Program-made: the position numbers and the translations under genes | Part shown: one piece after another, positions 1 through 11,196 of the stretch | How positions within the stretch are numbered: position 1 is the first letter of the stretch | How the letters are laid out: each line of letters starts with the position of its first letter | Notes under the pieces: model-generated | What the model saw: the letters and a program-made list of their open reading frames with translations, nothing else | Database searches by the model: none | Told to the model about the DNA's origin: nothing | NCBI GenBank assembly: GCA_023614405.1 | Contig: CM042694.1 | Coordinates: 86,473,285 to 86,537,284 of the forward strand | Length of the DNA: 64,000 bases | Direction of reading: 5' to 3' | DNA from: Avena insularis | Lineage: Eukaryota > Streptophyta > Magnoliopsida > Poales > Poaceae

Positions 1-569
1 GAGAGGGAAGAGGTGGCTAATGGCTGTAGATAAAGAAGGTCGTGATCTATCGTACTAACCTAGTAGATAAATTCACTGTGGCCAATGGCTGCTATAAAAG
101 TATGAACTGATAAGCAAGAGTTGCTGGCCATAAATGATCTCAAGGCAATGGCACTTGGCATCTGCATCTATGATATGTGGATTTTGTCCATCCGTAGTTA
201 TGTAGATGTTGTGCTACTGAAAATGTAACAAGATCCAAATTGCTTCTCCGGTGTAAGCAAATTTATACCGTGTCCATCAAAGTTGAGGCGATCGACTTGG
301 AAAATGGTATAGTGGTATTTTCCTTGAAATGCAAGTCACTAATTAAGGGGCGCATTGGCACCAATTGTGCTGTCTACTCTAGTTTACAAAACCAATTGCA
401 ACCAAAACAACAACTAGCAATGGGCATGGCAATTCAGTTCACAGAACTTGAGGCACTGGTGCCGTTGGAGAAGACTGCAAGTCAGCAGCAGCATGTCAGC
501 ACTCCAAAACCGTTAACAAGACATTAACCGGCCAATTGAGCAAGTTTTTGTCAGTAGTTCTCAGTGCAA
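1..569. other. Unassigned intergenic DNA
   Basis: No gene is recognised here. Short open frames exist (longest 95 codons, at 240-527) but none has a recognisable domain, a grass-like codon pattern or splice context. The stretch reads as AT-moderate intergenic sequence leading into a MITE-rich segment. Confidence 0.5.
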
Positions 570-814
570 GATGCAATTTGGCAACAACGGTACAACATTT
601 TGCCGAGCCAAAGTTTGCAAATGTGGCAGCCACAAAAGCGTGGCTGAAAATTTGGCGGCCACAAAGTGTGGCAAAAGTTGGCAAAATGTTGACTCTGACA
701 TATGGGTCATAAGTATAATAAAGTGTGGCAACTTTAAAGTGTGGCAACAACCAAAAACTTGCTAAACTGCCAAACTTTGGTTCGACAAAGTGTGGCTGTG
801 AACCAAACAGCCCC
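570..814 (-). mobile_element. Tourist/Harbinger-like MITE fragment
   Basis: The segment is built from repeated TGTGGC / GCCACA words and ends with AACCAAACAGCCCC followed by TAA. Read on the minus strand this is a GGGGCTGTTTGGTT terminus, typical of grass Tourist/PIF-Harbinger MITEs with TTA/TAA target sites. I could not find the matching left terminus, so the element is called as a right-hand fragment. Confidence 0.55.
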
Positions 815-836
815 TAAACTAACTCTAGCAAGGAGC

Positions 837-1008
837 TATTCCATCCGTTCAGAAATATAAGACATTTTAGCTTTGTGAAACGAATGTATCTAGACGCTTT
901 TAGTGTATAGGTTCATTTCGAATCTCTATGAACCTATACATTAAAAGACGTCTAGATACATTCGATTCACAAAACTAAAACGTCTTATATTTCTGAACGG
1001 AGGGAGTA
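837..1008. mobile_element. Stowaway (Tc1/mariner) MITE 1
   Basis: This is an almost perfect palindrome of about 170 bp. The left end reads TTCCATCCGTTCAGAAATAT and the right end reads back as CTCCCTCCGTTCAGAAATAT. Both sides are flanked by TA (837-838 and 1007-1008), the Stowaway target duplication. The internal words ATGTATCTAGACG and AGACGTCTAGATACAT complete the hairpin. It encodes nothing. Confidence 0.9.
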
Positions 1009-1224
1009 TACCAGAGTTCAGATTGAACCATGTAAACGCCTAAACCCAGTAGCTATGTGCAAGCGACGCAGCAGTAACAGTATAGCAGAGCAGAAGCATG
1101 CAGTCTATTTTCAACTTTTGAGGCGGCAACAAGATGCTAACTAGACAAGGAGTAAGCAAGGGATATGCGCGCCTCTCAGGGATTATGTCGAACGCGTGGT
1201 GTGCACGCGCGAGCTAGCGGTATG

Positions 1225-1401
1225 TACTCCCTCTGTTTTATAATATAAGATGTTGTAGCTTTGTGAATAGAGTGTATCTAAACTTATTTTATTATGTAGG
1301 TTCACTATAAATCTAAATAAACCTACACACTAAAAGGATCTAGATATACTCGATTTACAAAGCTAAAACATCTTATATTTTATTTTGAAACGGAGGGAGT
1401 A
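1225..1401. mobile_element. Stowaway (Tc1/mariner) MITE 2
   Basis: A second palindromic element with termini CTCCCTCTGTTTTATAATAT and, read inward from the right, CTCCCTCCGTTTCAAAATA. It is flanked by TA (1225-1226, 1400-1401). It sits inside the left half of the host direct repeat (copy A). Copy B near 16495 lacks it, so the paralogue shows an unoccupied site. Confidence 0.9.
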
Positions 1402-1518
1402 GCCAACATTACGCACGAGAGGCTAGAAAACTGAGAATGGAATCCGAGAGAATTGATCCAAGGCCGCGGGATGCAAACAAACGAAGGGAAGGTAAGATGG
1501 TACAATACGAGCACCTGC

Positions 1519-1523
1519 TGGAG
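1519..1523. repeat. Target site duplication TGGAG, left
   Basis: TGGAG directly precedes the 5' LTR and recurs at 14768-14772 directly after the 3' LTR. The unoccupied paralogue near 16620 has a single TGGAG at this point. Confidence 0.95.
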
Positions 1524-4500
1524 TGTAATATTCCAAAACTTCAATCCAAGGTTATTAAGATCTAAATCATCAAAATTAGGATTAACAAAAACTTTTCTAA
1601 TTAAAAATATTAAAACATTCATATGTATGTGCATTTAAATAGGAGTTGATTTGAATTGCCATGATTAAGTGATCCATTGCTTGTAAAATGATTTTTAGGT
1701 GGAATAAACATCATCTAGATCATTCCCAAACAAATCCCAAAGAAAAACAAATCAAAATGAATAAAAGAAGAGAATTGTCATTTGTGCCATTTTAATCAAC
1801 ATACCTACTTTGGCTATTCCTAGTACTTAAAACCTAACAGAAACAATTATGGATCTTTGCACCCCTTGCTAGTACACATAATGATGTACCAAGGCCCACT
1901 TTGTGATCTGCCAAAAACATTCAAATACTAATTTTAATTGATATTTGAAAATTGAATCTATATCATATGGGAAGATCCCACTATTTCAAAAACCACTCAA
2001 ACAAGCTCAATTTTCAAAACCCAAGCACCCACAGAGTCTCAAGCTTAGTACTAGCACACCCACCAAAAATCTTTGCAAAATTCAAAAATAACTTTCTTGT
2101 GGCCATTTCAACAAACACATGGCAGGCAGGGTTTAAACTCTAAAACTAGCTCACTGTTTTGAACTGGGTTTTGCCCCCAAATGATCTCCATTTAATCCCT
2201 TTGTCCCCATTTGATCAAACCAGACCCTTAGCAACCCCATCCCCTACCCCCTAGTGGCATTGCCATGCCAACCCGAGCCCATGCCGCCGGCCAAACCTTG
2301 CCCCGCCGCAACAGACCATCCCCCTCTCTCTCACCATGTCTAGTAGCTAGCTCACACCACACGCCGCCCCTCGACCGCAGCCCGCGCCCACCGCGTCGCC
2401 ACGACCCCAGGAGCACACCAGACATGCCCATTCACCGCCCAGCGCACCACAGCCACCGCTCGCCGTTAACACCGCCGCCTCTACCGCTCAGAGCGCCAGC
2501 ACCGCCCGACCAAACGCCGCCGCCCCTAGGCCCGTATTCAATCCGTAGATCACTGCCAAGAGACCAGCCACAGTCCCCTACCTCGAGCCACGCCGCTAGC
2601 ACGCTGTGCAGCCCTCACCGGAGCCGCCCGCCCATGCCTCTCGGTTGCGTCGTTGTCCTATAAATAGAGGCCACCCCCAGCCATCCTATGCACACCACTC
2701 ACCTCCCCTCACCTCACTGGACCTTCCCCACTTCACCCCGGAGCAAGGCGAGCAGCCGTTGGCCGGAATTGCACCGGAGCTGACCGCCTCTGGAGGAGAA
2801 GGGCGCCGCTGATTCCGACCATCCCCGGAGCTGCCTCGACCGTCCGTGAGCTCGCCGTCGACCACCAGTCCGTTTGCCCGCCTCGTCGTCGTCGCTGGAG
2901 CCCTGGTATGCCCCCTGAGCACCCCCACTGAGCCGCTAGGGTTAGAATTCGCCGGTGATAGGTCCGTCGTCGACGACGAGCCCCAGCCGTTGATCCCTGT
3001 TCTAATCCAACGACCCATATCGCCTGCATTGCCAAGCGTTATGAGCCTCACCGTGGACCCCGTCACCTGAGCCTCAAGGCCACAGAGTATCACTGGCCGG
3101 CCCGTTAGCGTTCCCGCGCAACCCAGTTAGTTTGAATTAGGATTTTTCTATTTTAGTTTAAACCTAGTTATGTCCCCTAGTTTGAAATTCAATTCAGAGA
3201 GATTTACAAATCCAAATGGAGTGATTCCAATTTTGTTAGAAAGCTACTGAAAAGATCTACCCAAGCCCGTTGGATTGAATTCAATTAGAGTTAGAGATCT
3301 CTCCTAGTAAATTTAACAAAATAGAAGCATTTGCACCTTGCAACATTTTTATAAAATCAACCAAGATAGATTTTGAGTTGATTCCAACTCTCAAAAATCA
3401 CATTTAACCATACCTATATGAATATGTAATAATATTAGGGTTTACATGTAGTGACTTTGGACTAGTACCAAAATAATGCTATATAGGCATTTCTAGTCAC
3501 TTTAAATCATTAAATAAGGAACTTAAACCAAAGTAATTATGAACCAACCTTGAATCACATTCCCACATGTTAGAATATGTGGTGATGACATGTGTCCACA
3601 TGATCCCATATTTTAAGTGGTGAATATTAAATCTTAGTTATTTTCAATGAGTAGAAATTACTTTTCTTAAATAAAAAGAATGAAACTAGTTAATAAAACT
3701 TGTGATTCTTGTGATGATAATAGATCATCAAATGTGTGCCTTAGAGTGCTAATTAGACTAGTTAAGTATTGTTTGGTGATTGTGTACTCCGTATGTATTT
3801 ATAGACGATAGTACCGACCAAGCTCTCGAGGAGGAGGAGTTCTACCAAGAGGAGGAAGGCAACTTCAACCACTGCACCAACCAAGGCAAGCTAGCACTAT
3901 CCAAGTTAACCCTTGCAAGTTGTACTTTCAAGCCACCATTAACAAAGCAAGCTAACACTTGCAAGTATAATGCTTAGCAAGCTAGGATTAAACTAGATGG
4001 TTTAGCAAGGATGCTTTAGGCATGCTTTGGTTATACCACTTTGACTAGTATTTACCCCAAGTATTAAGTTCAAGCTTTACTTCCTTTACTTTACCAAAGT
4101 CCCTTACTTGTTTTGAAGGTAGCATAAAGAGTATAAAACTTGACCTATTTAGATAACTTTAGATGTCATTCTATGGCATGAGATTGATCCCATTATTTTC
4201 CACCTTAGTGAATACTCTTAACTTAGTAGTTTAGAGTAGATAAAAACTTGAGTCACTTTAGATGGGAACACTTGGTGAAAATGAATTATGAAAACCTTGG
4301 AATGATGAGTCATTCTATTGAGATGTTTTGACATGTGTTGAGAAACACAAATGGTTTATGATGGTGAAAATGTTGAGGCATGAGCCTTAGCCCTTTTATA
4401 AAACTGATGGTTGGATTCGGATGCGATACCATTCCAAATTTACCGTAGAACCACAATACCTGAATTGGATAAGGCTTAGCCGGAAGTTTATATGCATTAG

Positions 4501-5382
4501 TATTAGTTCCCTCGCGGGAGAGGTTTGAGCCGAGGCTACCTCTCAATGTTGTCCACCTATGCAATGCCCAAGATGACAGATGGTCATGGATGGGAGGCCA
4601 TGCTCATAGGAGAGGTGCTTATACTAGGGTGTGTAAAGGAAAGGTTATGTTTGATTATCTGCATACCAAGTATGATTATTCAGGGCTATCCCTGACAGAT
4701 GTATCAAATCTTGTGGTGAAAGTGTACCACCTCTGCAGAGTGTCAAACTATTCGAATAGCCGCGTCCGCGGTTATGGACAGTTGGAATGGCCATATTGTT
4801 TCGTTGTCAGATGTTTTCAAAATAACTTATGAAAGGAATGATGAATCTTGACTTGACCACAACAGGGTTGTGTTTATGACACTAGCTTCCCAACTTAAGT
4901 GATTCTAGAACTTTATTTTATCTTTCTTTGCTTATGAACTCAGCTTAGGTTTCAAACTTAACTTTATAGTTAAACTTAGAGTCAGTACTTCAACTTAGAA
5001 TTATACTTCTTGTTAGTGGTAGTTTGCGAGTACTTAAAGAGTACTCATGGCTTTTGTCCCTGGCTATTCTCATGGCCATACTATGAAGGAGACTATCAAG
5101 ATGATGGCCAGCAGGGCGGCTATGATAACTAGGACTATCTGCCTTCGTCAGTATTGCCTGTGTCCCTGAAGATGAACCCCACCGCTATGCTTTATATTTA
5201 TTCCGCTGCTTGTTGTATTAAGACTGGATCATGAGATCCTTATTTGTGTAAGACCTTATGTATGGTTTGTAATGGAGGATGTACTGTGATATCCAATCTG
5301 TCATGTATCGCAAAAATGGTAATCCTGGGATTGCGATGGATGACATAACAGGCATCTGGGATTAAAAATCCGGGTGTTGACA
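1524..5382 (+). repeat. 5' LTR (3859 bp)
   Basis: It begins TGTAATATTCC and ends GTTGACA, so it has TG...CA termini, and aligns along its length with 11197-14767. Relative to the 3' LTR it lacks about 123 bp (the counterpart of 12031-12153), with a CACAC microhomology at the break. The open frames inside it (for example 2265-2663) lie in the GC-rich U3 part and are not genes. Confidence 0.95.
2659..2666 (+). promoter_or_regulatory. TATA box of the 5' LTR
   Basis: TATAAATA lies in a GC-rich stretch and is followed by GAGGCCACCCC. The same box is conserved at 12441-12448 in the other LTR. It is the probable core promoter of the retroelement RNA, placing the U3/R boundary about 30 bp downstream. 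Confidence 0.75.
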
Positions 5383-5385
5383 AGT

Positions 5386-5399
5386 TGGTATCAGAGCAT
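5386..5399 (+). other. Primer binding site (initiator tRNA-Met)
   Basis: TGGTATCAGAGC begins three bases after the 5' LTR end. This is the standard complement of the 3' end of plant initiator tRNA-Met used to prime minus-strand DNA synthesis. Confidence 0.92.
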
Positions 5400-5607
5400 C
5401 CTGACCATAGGAGACCCTAGTTAGAATGGACGTCCAAACAAAAACTTAGTTTCAAAACCAAAGTGAGTATTTATGAAAAACTATTTCCTCTCTTATCCTT
5501 GGGAATTCATTCTTTCTCAAAAATTCATGTCCTCAAATTCTTACTTTACTACTTAAAATTTGACACACTTGACACTTCACTAATTTCCTCATCCTTAATT
5601 CTTGTAG

Positions 5608-6378
5608 ATGGAGACTCAGTTCAGCAAGTTCTACCAGTTGGGAAACGGAGGTCAGCTGATCTTCGAGAGGGATCTGGATTCACTGTCGGAGTTATTGGGA
5701 CGCCCACATCCGGAGTTTCTTGGAGCTCAACTTCCAGGACCCCCAGGAGGAGATTTACAGTGGCTAGTCACCGCTGATCTTAGAGGAAGCATCGAAGCAC
5801 CAACGTCCAGGAGAATCCAGTTCTCCATGAGAGAGAATAACTGGCTAGATGGATTAGCCAGGGCAATGCATGAAGCTCTCGCACGTCTATGTGCCCTTAG
5901 TGTAAACCAACTACAGGGAACCCATTTTGCTCACTATGCAAGACGTGACTTCATGGGGATGCCAATGGAGATGCCAAGTCACCCCGAGCCGAAGCGTCAA
6001 GTGGAGAACCTTGACTTCCTGTTGTACGATCGCCAGAAGGAATTGGACAACGCCAGGGAGTTCGCCAACCACAACCGTGCCATTGCCGCCCAGAAGGCCC
6101 AGACTTTCTCACTGCTTGTCAAGGACCATCAGTCTCTTCGCCTCCAGCGCGAGAAGAAGGATCGCACCATCGCCCGTCTTTCCAAGAAGGTGGCCGACCT
6201 CGAGAAGACCGTCAAGGAGCAAGAAGCTCAGCTTGCCTCAAAGGAAGAAGAAGAGGAGGGTGAAGACATCCAGGGAGACATGGATTCTTACCTCAGCAAT
6301 GATGATGACTTTCTGGAGGAGGATGCTGTGGACTTCTACACTGACGATGAGGACTTCGACTTCATCGACGATGAGTAG
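5608..6378 (+). CDS. Extra ORF between PBS and gag (orf0-like), 256 aa
   Basis: An intact reading frame lies between the primer site and gag. The N-terminal 110 residues look globular. Residues 135-210 form a likely coiled coil rich in K, E, R and Q (KKVADLEKTVKEQEAQL). The last 45 residues are extremely acidic, ending DDEDFDFIDDE. I recognise no enzymatic motif. Some rice Tekay/Del elements (RIRE3, RIRE8) are described as having an additional ORF upstream of gag; this position fits, but its function is unknown to me. It remains open although pol has decayed. Translation could require splicing or an internal start, since the ATG lies 200 nt after the PBS. A second overlapping frame (5927-6400) is a shadow. 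Confidence 0.75.
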   Translation: METQFSKFYQLGNGGQLIFERDLDSLSELLGRPHPEFLGAQLPGPPGGDLQWLVTADLRGSIEAPTSRRIQFSMRENNWLDGLARAMHEALARLCALSVNQLQGTHFAHYARRDFMGMPMEMPSHPEPKRQVENLDFLLYDRQKELDNAREFANHNRAIAAQKAQTFSLLVKDHQSLRLQREKKDRTIARLSKKVADLEKTVKEQEAQLASKEEEEEGEDIQGDMDSYLSNDDDFLEEDAVDFYTDDEDFDFIDDE

Positions 6379-6624
6379 ATGCACTGGAGCACTGTCGTAG
6401 CATGAGATGTATCGGTCCCACTGTATCGTAGCTTGCAGAATGGTTCTTCAAACCATCTGTTTTCCTTTGATTATTGTGGTGTGTGTTGTATCGTGTGCTT
6501 GTTTGCATGAATGAAATGAAGTTAGTTGAAAAACCTGAGTCAAACTCAAAGTTTTTAGCTTGAAATCAAAACCATGAACCTTAGAACTTTCCCTCTTACC
6601 CCTTTTATCTACCTCAATCTTTAG

Positions 6625-7809
6625 ATGACTCGTGGAAACCAAGGAGGGAGCAGCTCATCGCAAGACCCATTGTTACAGATCTTGCAGAATCTCATCGCAG
6701 ATAGAGAAGCAAGCAGGGCAGAACGCCAAGCCAACTTAGCAACATTGCAGCAAATCGCCCAGATGGCTCTCAACAACCAGAACCATGGAAACCAGGATCA
6801 CCATGGGTCCAAACTCAAAAACTTCCAGAATACCAATCCCCCAATCTCCAACCAAGCTGAAAACCCACTAGATGTAGATGACTGGCTGCAGACAATGGAA
6901 AACAACTTAGAAGTTGCAGGAGTTGATGACAACGAGAAAGTTCTCTTCGCCACCCACTATCTAGCGGGAGATGCAAGAGCTTGGTGGACTAGTATCCGCA
7001 ATATGAACCATGGTCAAGTGATGACATGGGAAGCTTTCAAAACAAAGTTCAGCCGCACCCACGTGCCGCAAGGTCTAGTCACCAGACTAAGAGATGAGTT
7101 TCGCGACTTGAAGCAAGGCATAATGACTATGGTAGAATACCGTGACAGATTCCTGTCGCTTGCAAGATATGCCCCGGATGAGATCAACAAAGAGGTGAAG
7201 AAGAAGGAGAGATTCCTGAACGGAATGCATGATGAGATACAGACTGTCCTCATCAACATCCGTTTCGAGGATCTCGAAGAGCTAGTCGACTCTGCCATTC
7301 AGATGGAAGGGAAGATTAATCAGGCAAACGACAACCGCAAATGTCATATGATGCAGCAATCAGGATACAGCAGTCACCAGAAGTACCATCCCAACCCCTC
7401 ACCAGGATATGCACCAAGGAACAACCGACCCCCAATGTCTCGCCCAAGCTACCCCAACCATGTCGGAGGCAATGTGAAGTCCAGAGGAAACAATCACAAC
7501 TCCGGCAACACCAACAATTTCAACCGTGCACCTCCCAAGAGCAACAACAACAACAACAACAACACCGCACCCAGAACTGGCAGTAATGCTATGCCTGTCG
7601 CAACAAAAGACAAATCCCAGATCACTTGTTTCGAGTGTGGAGTGAAGGGTCACTATTCCAATGAGTGTCCCAAGAAGACTGCTGCCACTGCCAATGTGAA
7701 TGCCCCAGCTCAACAGCAGCGTCGTGTTCAACCAGGGAGAAGATTTGCCTTAGGGAACCCTCACAACCGCAACGGTCGTCTCTTCCACATGAACGCCGAA
7801 GAAGCCTAG
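6625..7809 (+). CDS. gag: Gag polyprotein (capsid/nucleocapsid)
   Basis: The 394-residue product has the plant retrotransposon gag domain around residues 85-230 (ARAWWTS, MTWEAFKTKF, VEYRDRFLSLARYAPD), then an Asn/Pro-rich linker. A CCHC zinc knuckle follows at about residues 335-348 (CFECGVKGHYSNEC). It would form the virus-like particle and bind the element's RNA. The stop at 7807-7809 is TAG, and the protease frame continues in the same register 15 nt later. In related elements gag and pol form one ORF, so this stop is probably a CAG-to-TAG mutation rather than a genuine gene end. The start ATG is the first in the frame and follows a 250-nt spacer after the upstream ORF. Confidence 0.9.
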   Translation: MTRGNQGGSSSSQDPLLQILQNLIADREASRAERQANLATLQQIAQMALNNQNHGNQDHHGSKLKNFQNTNPPISNQAENPLDVDDWLQTMENNLEVAGVDDNEKVLFATHYLAGDARAWWTSIRNMNHGQVMTWEAFKTKFSRTHVPQGLVTRLRDEFRDLKQGIMTMVEYRDRFLSLARYAPDEINKEVKKKERFLNGMHDEIQTVLINIRFEDLEELVDSAIQMEGKINQANDNRKCHMMQQSGYSSHQKYHPNPSPGYAPRNNRPPMSRPSYPNHVGGNVKSRGNNHNSGNTNNFNRAPPKSNNNNNNNTAPRTGSNAMPVATKDKSQITCFECGVKGHYSNECPKKTAATANVNAPAQQQRRVQPGRRFALGNPHNRNGRLFHMNAEEA

Positions 7810-7824
7810 GAAGCGCCAGATGTA

Positions 7825-9057
7825 GTGTTGGGTATGTTTTCTGTCAACTCAGTTTTAGCAAGAGTATTGTTTGATTCGGGAGCATCGCATTCATTTGTCA
7901 CCGAAGAATTTGCATGCACTAGTAAGATTCACCCAACCAACCTGAAGCATGTCATGATAGTTCAAATCCCCGAATCAACTACAAAAGCTAGAAAAATTTG
8001 CAAAGTTGTACCTATCAGAATACATGGGATAGATTTTTATGCCAACCTTATAGTACTTGGAACCAAAGGATTGGAAGTAGTACTAGGTATGGACTGGATG
8101 TCAAGGCATAAAGGAATGATAGACTGTGCTAAGAAAGCCATCACCATGACCAATAGTTTAGGAGTAACAGTAGAGCATATCTCTGAAACCTTACCCCGTC
8201 AATTCAAGTGCAACAAGATTCTAGTCCTACCCACCATTGACCAAGTCAGAGTAGTCTGTGAATACCCCGACGTATTCCAAGATGAATTGCCAGGTATGCC
8301 CCTGGATAGGGATATTGAGTTCATTATCAAATTAATCCCCGGAACCGGACCCATAGCCCAGAGACCCTATAGCATGAAACCCTCAGAGTTAGTGAAGTTG
8401 AAGAAGCAGTTAGATGCCATGTTAGCAACAGGCTTGATTCAGCCAAGCGCTTCGCCATGGATATCACCCGTGTTATTCATCGACAAGAAAGATGGAGGCA
8501 ACCGTCTGTGCACAGATTACAGGAAATTGAATGATGTCACCATCAAGAACAAGTACCCCTTACCAAAGATAGAGGATCTATTTCAATTGACTGGAGCCCA
8601 GGTATTCTCAAAGATTGATCTTAGGACTGGTTATCACCAACTTAAGATTCGTGCAACGGATATTCCGAAGACCGCCTTCACTACTCGCTATGGTTTATAC
8701 GAGTATACGGTTATGTCTTTTGGATTAACCAATGCCCCTGCTTATTTCATGAATCTCATGGATAAGATCTTTATGAATTTCCTAGATAAGTTTGTCATTG
8801 TGTTTATCAACGATATCCTTATCTACTCCAAGTCAGAAGAAGAGCATGAGCAACATCTGAGAATCATCCTAGAAACCCTGAGAGAGCATCGGTTATATGC
8901 CAAGTTCAGCAAGTGTGAGTTTTGGCTGAAAGAAGTAGGATTCCTAGGACATATTGTGTCTGTCGGAGGAGTCTCTATTGATCCCGCCAAGATCAAAGAT
9001 GTCGAAGCATGGGAAGCCCCAACCACTCAAACCCAAGTCCGTGCATTTCTCGATTAG
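7825..9057 (+). pseudogene. pol: pol part 1: aspartic protease and reverse transcriptase
   Basis: The frame is continuous with gag. The protease active site is seen as [10 protein letters not shown] about 15 residues in. The reverse transcriptase follows ([42 protein letters not shown]). At the catalytic YxDD box the sequence reads FIND: codon 8809-8811 is AAC where the family has an invariant Asp, a change that should abolish polymerisation. The frame is lost by a one-base deletion around 9050-9055, inside the conserved segment after RAFL. The reading continues in another frame from 9009. Both lesions show that the copy is dead in cis. I am confident of the family. Confidence 0.92.
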
Positions 9058-9320
9058 CGGGATACTACCGCAAGTTCGTAGAAGGATTCTCGAGCATCGC
9101 CAGACCCATGACCCAATTGTTGAAGAAGGACAAGAAGTTTGAATGGACCGACAAATGTGAAGCCAGTTTCCAAGAGCTGAAGAAGAGATTGATATCAGCC
9201 CCGATATTGATCATGCCAGACATCAAGAAGCCGTTTGATGTATATTGTGATGCATCCAAGATTGGTCTCGGATGTGTATTGATGCAAGAAGGCAAAGTCA
9301 TCGCGTATCTGTCTCGATAA
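9058..9320 (+). pseudogene. pol: pol part 2: RT connection and start of RNase H
   Basis: After the frameshift, the conserved AGYYRKFVEGFSSIARP segment and the connection domain follow. The first RNase H catalytic Asp comes next (FDVYCDASKIGLGCVL). The segment ends at TAA (9318-9320), which replaces a Gln codon expected after YLSR, so it is another C-to-T nonsense change. The same register continues downstream. Confidence 0.88.
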
Positions 9321-10280
9321 TCGGGCAAAGATGAGCAGAACTATCCGACCCATGATCTTGAGCTAGCAGCCGTGGTTTTAGCATTGAAGACATGGCGTCA
9401 TTATTTGATGGGTAATCGCTGTGAGATTTACTCAGATCACAAGAGTTTGAAGTATATTTTCACTCAGAAGGAGCTGAATATGAGGCAAAGGAGATGGATA
9501 GAGTTAATCAAGGATTATGACCTTGACATTCACTATCACCCCGGCAAAGCCAATCTGGTAGCGGATGCTCTTAGCAGATTGCCGTGTAGGCTTAACACCA
9601 TGATCAAGGAGAAGCAGCCAAGTTTATATGAGGAGTTGGAGCAGTTTATAACTGAATTAGTTAGCAAAGGATTCTTAGCTAGCATTGAACTTCAACCCAC
9701 ATTGATTAGCCAAATCAAGGAAGCCCAGAAGGGGAATGAAAGTATCGACGAAATCAAACGTCGTATTGGTACAGGGAAGGTACCTAGATTCACTGAAGAC
9801 GAAGAAGGAGTGCTGTGGTACAAAGGACGTATCTGTGTGCCAGCAGATTCGGAGCTGAAGCAAGTTATCATGAAGGAAGCTCATGATACTCTTTATTCTA
9901 TCCACCTCGGAGGAACAAAGATGTATCAGGATTTGAAAGAGCAATTTTGGTGGCACAAGATGAAGAGAGAAATCGGAAGCTACATCGCCAAGTGTGACAT
10001 CTGTCAAAGAGTGAAAGCAGAGCATCAGAGACCTGCAGGGCTGTTGAAACCATTGCAGATTCTGGAATGGAAATGGGATTCCGTCGGAATGGACTTTATC
10101 ACCGGTTTGCCTACTTTCAGTAGGGGAAATGACTCAATCTGGGTCATAGTTGATAGACTGTCCAAGGTAGCTCACTTCATACCTGTCAAGACTACCTACC
10201 AGAGTGCTAAGCTAGCAAAGCTGTACATTGCTAGGATTGTTAGTATGCATGGAACCCCCAAGACCATAGTATCAGATTGA
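9321..10280 (+). pseudogene. pol: pol part 3: RNase H and integrase N-terminal half
   Basis: RNase H continues with [11 protein letters not shown] and the [14 protein letters not shown] signature. The integrase follows with an HHCC zinc-binding module ([13 protein letters not shown] ... KCDICQRVK). The first catalytic Asp is in [13 protein letters not shown] and the second in TIVSD. The frame stops at TGA (10278-10280), where the family has Arg (CGA), right beside the second catalytic Asp. The register is unchanged from the preceding segment, so this is a point mutation and not a new gene. Confidence 0.9.
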
Positions 10281-10860
10281 GGAACCCAGTTTACCTCGAG
10301 ATTTTGGTAGAAAGTTCAGGAAGGATTAGGCACCAAGTTGAACTTCAGCACCGTGTATCACCCACAAACTGATGGACAGACTGAGAGAGTCAACCAGATC
10401 TTAGAGGATATGCTTAGAGCTTGTGTGTTGGAATACAGATCAAAATGGGAAGACTGCCTGCCTTTCGCATAATTCTCATATAACAATAGTTATCAAGCTA
10501 GTTTGTAGATGGCACCATTAGAGTTCCTATATGGAAGAAAGTGTCGTACCCCTTTGAATTGGTTGCAAGTAGGAGAGAGTCAGATCTTTTGACCCGACAT
10601 TCTTCGAGAAGCCGAAGAGAAGGTTCACAAAGTCCATGAGCACCTCAAGACCACCCAATCCAGACAGAAGAGTTATGCCGACAAGAGAAGGAGAGACCTG
10701 ACTTTCAATGTCGGAGATGTTGTATATCTCAAGGTTTCGCCATTGAAAGGAACCCAACGCTTTAGTTTGAAAAGGAAAGTTAGCCCCCAGATATATCGGG
10801 CCCTTCAAGATTCTAAATCGTCGAGGAGAAGTATCGTATCAACTAGAACTACCTAAAGAG
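10281..10860 (+). pseudogene. pol: pol part 4: integrase catalytic end and C-terminal domain
   Basis: In the same register the integrase core continues through YHPQTDGQTERVNQ, which holds the catalytic Glu, to the YGRKCRTPL segment. Further in-frame stops lie at 10308 (TAG), 10470 (TAA), 10506 (TAG) and 10590 (TGA). A one-base insertion around 10770-10779 moves the reading to the frame of the chromodomain. The GPF-like part (RYIGPFKIL) is visible after the shift. At least seven stops and two shifts are spread over gag-pol, so decay is extensive. Confidence 0.88.
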
Positions 10861-11148
10861 ATGTCAGCCATCCATAATGTGTTCCATATCTCGTTACTTC
10901 GCAAATGCCTGGAAGTGCCGGAGAAGACCGAAGTATTCAAGAACATCGATCATAGAGCTATGGAGATCAACAATGACCTGACATATCGTGAAGTACCCAT
11001 CCGTATCTTAGAAGAAGCCTACAGAACCACCAGGACCAGGAGTATCAAGTTTCTTAAGATTGAATGGAGCAACCATACCGAAGACGAAGCCACTTGGGAG
11101 CGAGAAGATTACATTAGGACAGAGTTCCCAGATCTATTTAGTTCCTAG
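10861..11148 (+). pseudogene. pol: pol part 5: integrase tail with chromodomain
   Basis: The 95-residue frame starts at an internal Met of pol (MSAIHNVFHISLLRKC, the GPY/F-module end). It ends with a chromodomain-like segment: PIRILEEAYRTTRTRSIKFL followed by IEWSNHTEDEATWERED. Chromodomains at the integrase C terminus define chromoviruses and are thought to guide insertion to marked heterochromatin. The stop at 11146-11148 is the natural pol end, 48 bp before the 3' LTR. Confidence 0.9.
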
Positions 11149-11181
11149 TTTTCTTTTGTAAATCTCGGGACGAGATTTTGT

Positions 11182-11196
11182 TTAAGGGGGAAGGTT
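11182..11196 (+). other. Polypurine tract
   Basis: TTAAGGGGGAAGGTT abuts the 3' LTR start (TGTAACATCC at 11197). This is the expected plus-strand primer position of a gypsy element. Confidence 0.9.

Larger units (their letters stand above)
1186..1523. repeat. Host direct repeat copy A, left part
   Basis: After removal of MITE 2, this segment matches 16457-16625 base for base with scattered substitutions. Shared words include TCGAACGCGTGGTGTGCACG, GATCCAAGGCCGCGGGA and GAGCACCTGCTGGAG. The match continues on the other side of the gypsy element at 14768, so the retrotransposon split copy A in two. Confidence 0.9.

Noticed and set aside
2265..3093. Open frames of up to 135 codons on both strands
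   Set aside because: They lie in the GC-rich U3/R part of the 5' LTR and have equivalents in the 3' LTR with different breaks. Composition effect, not genes.
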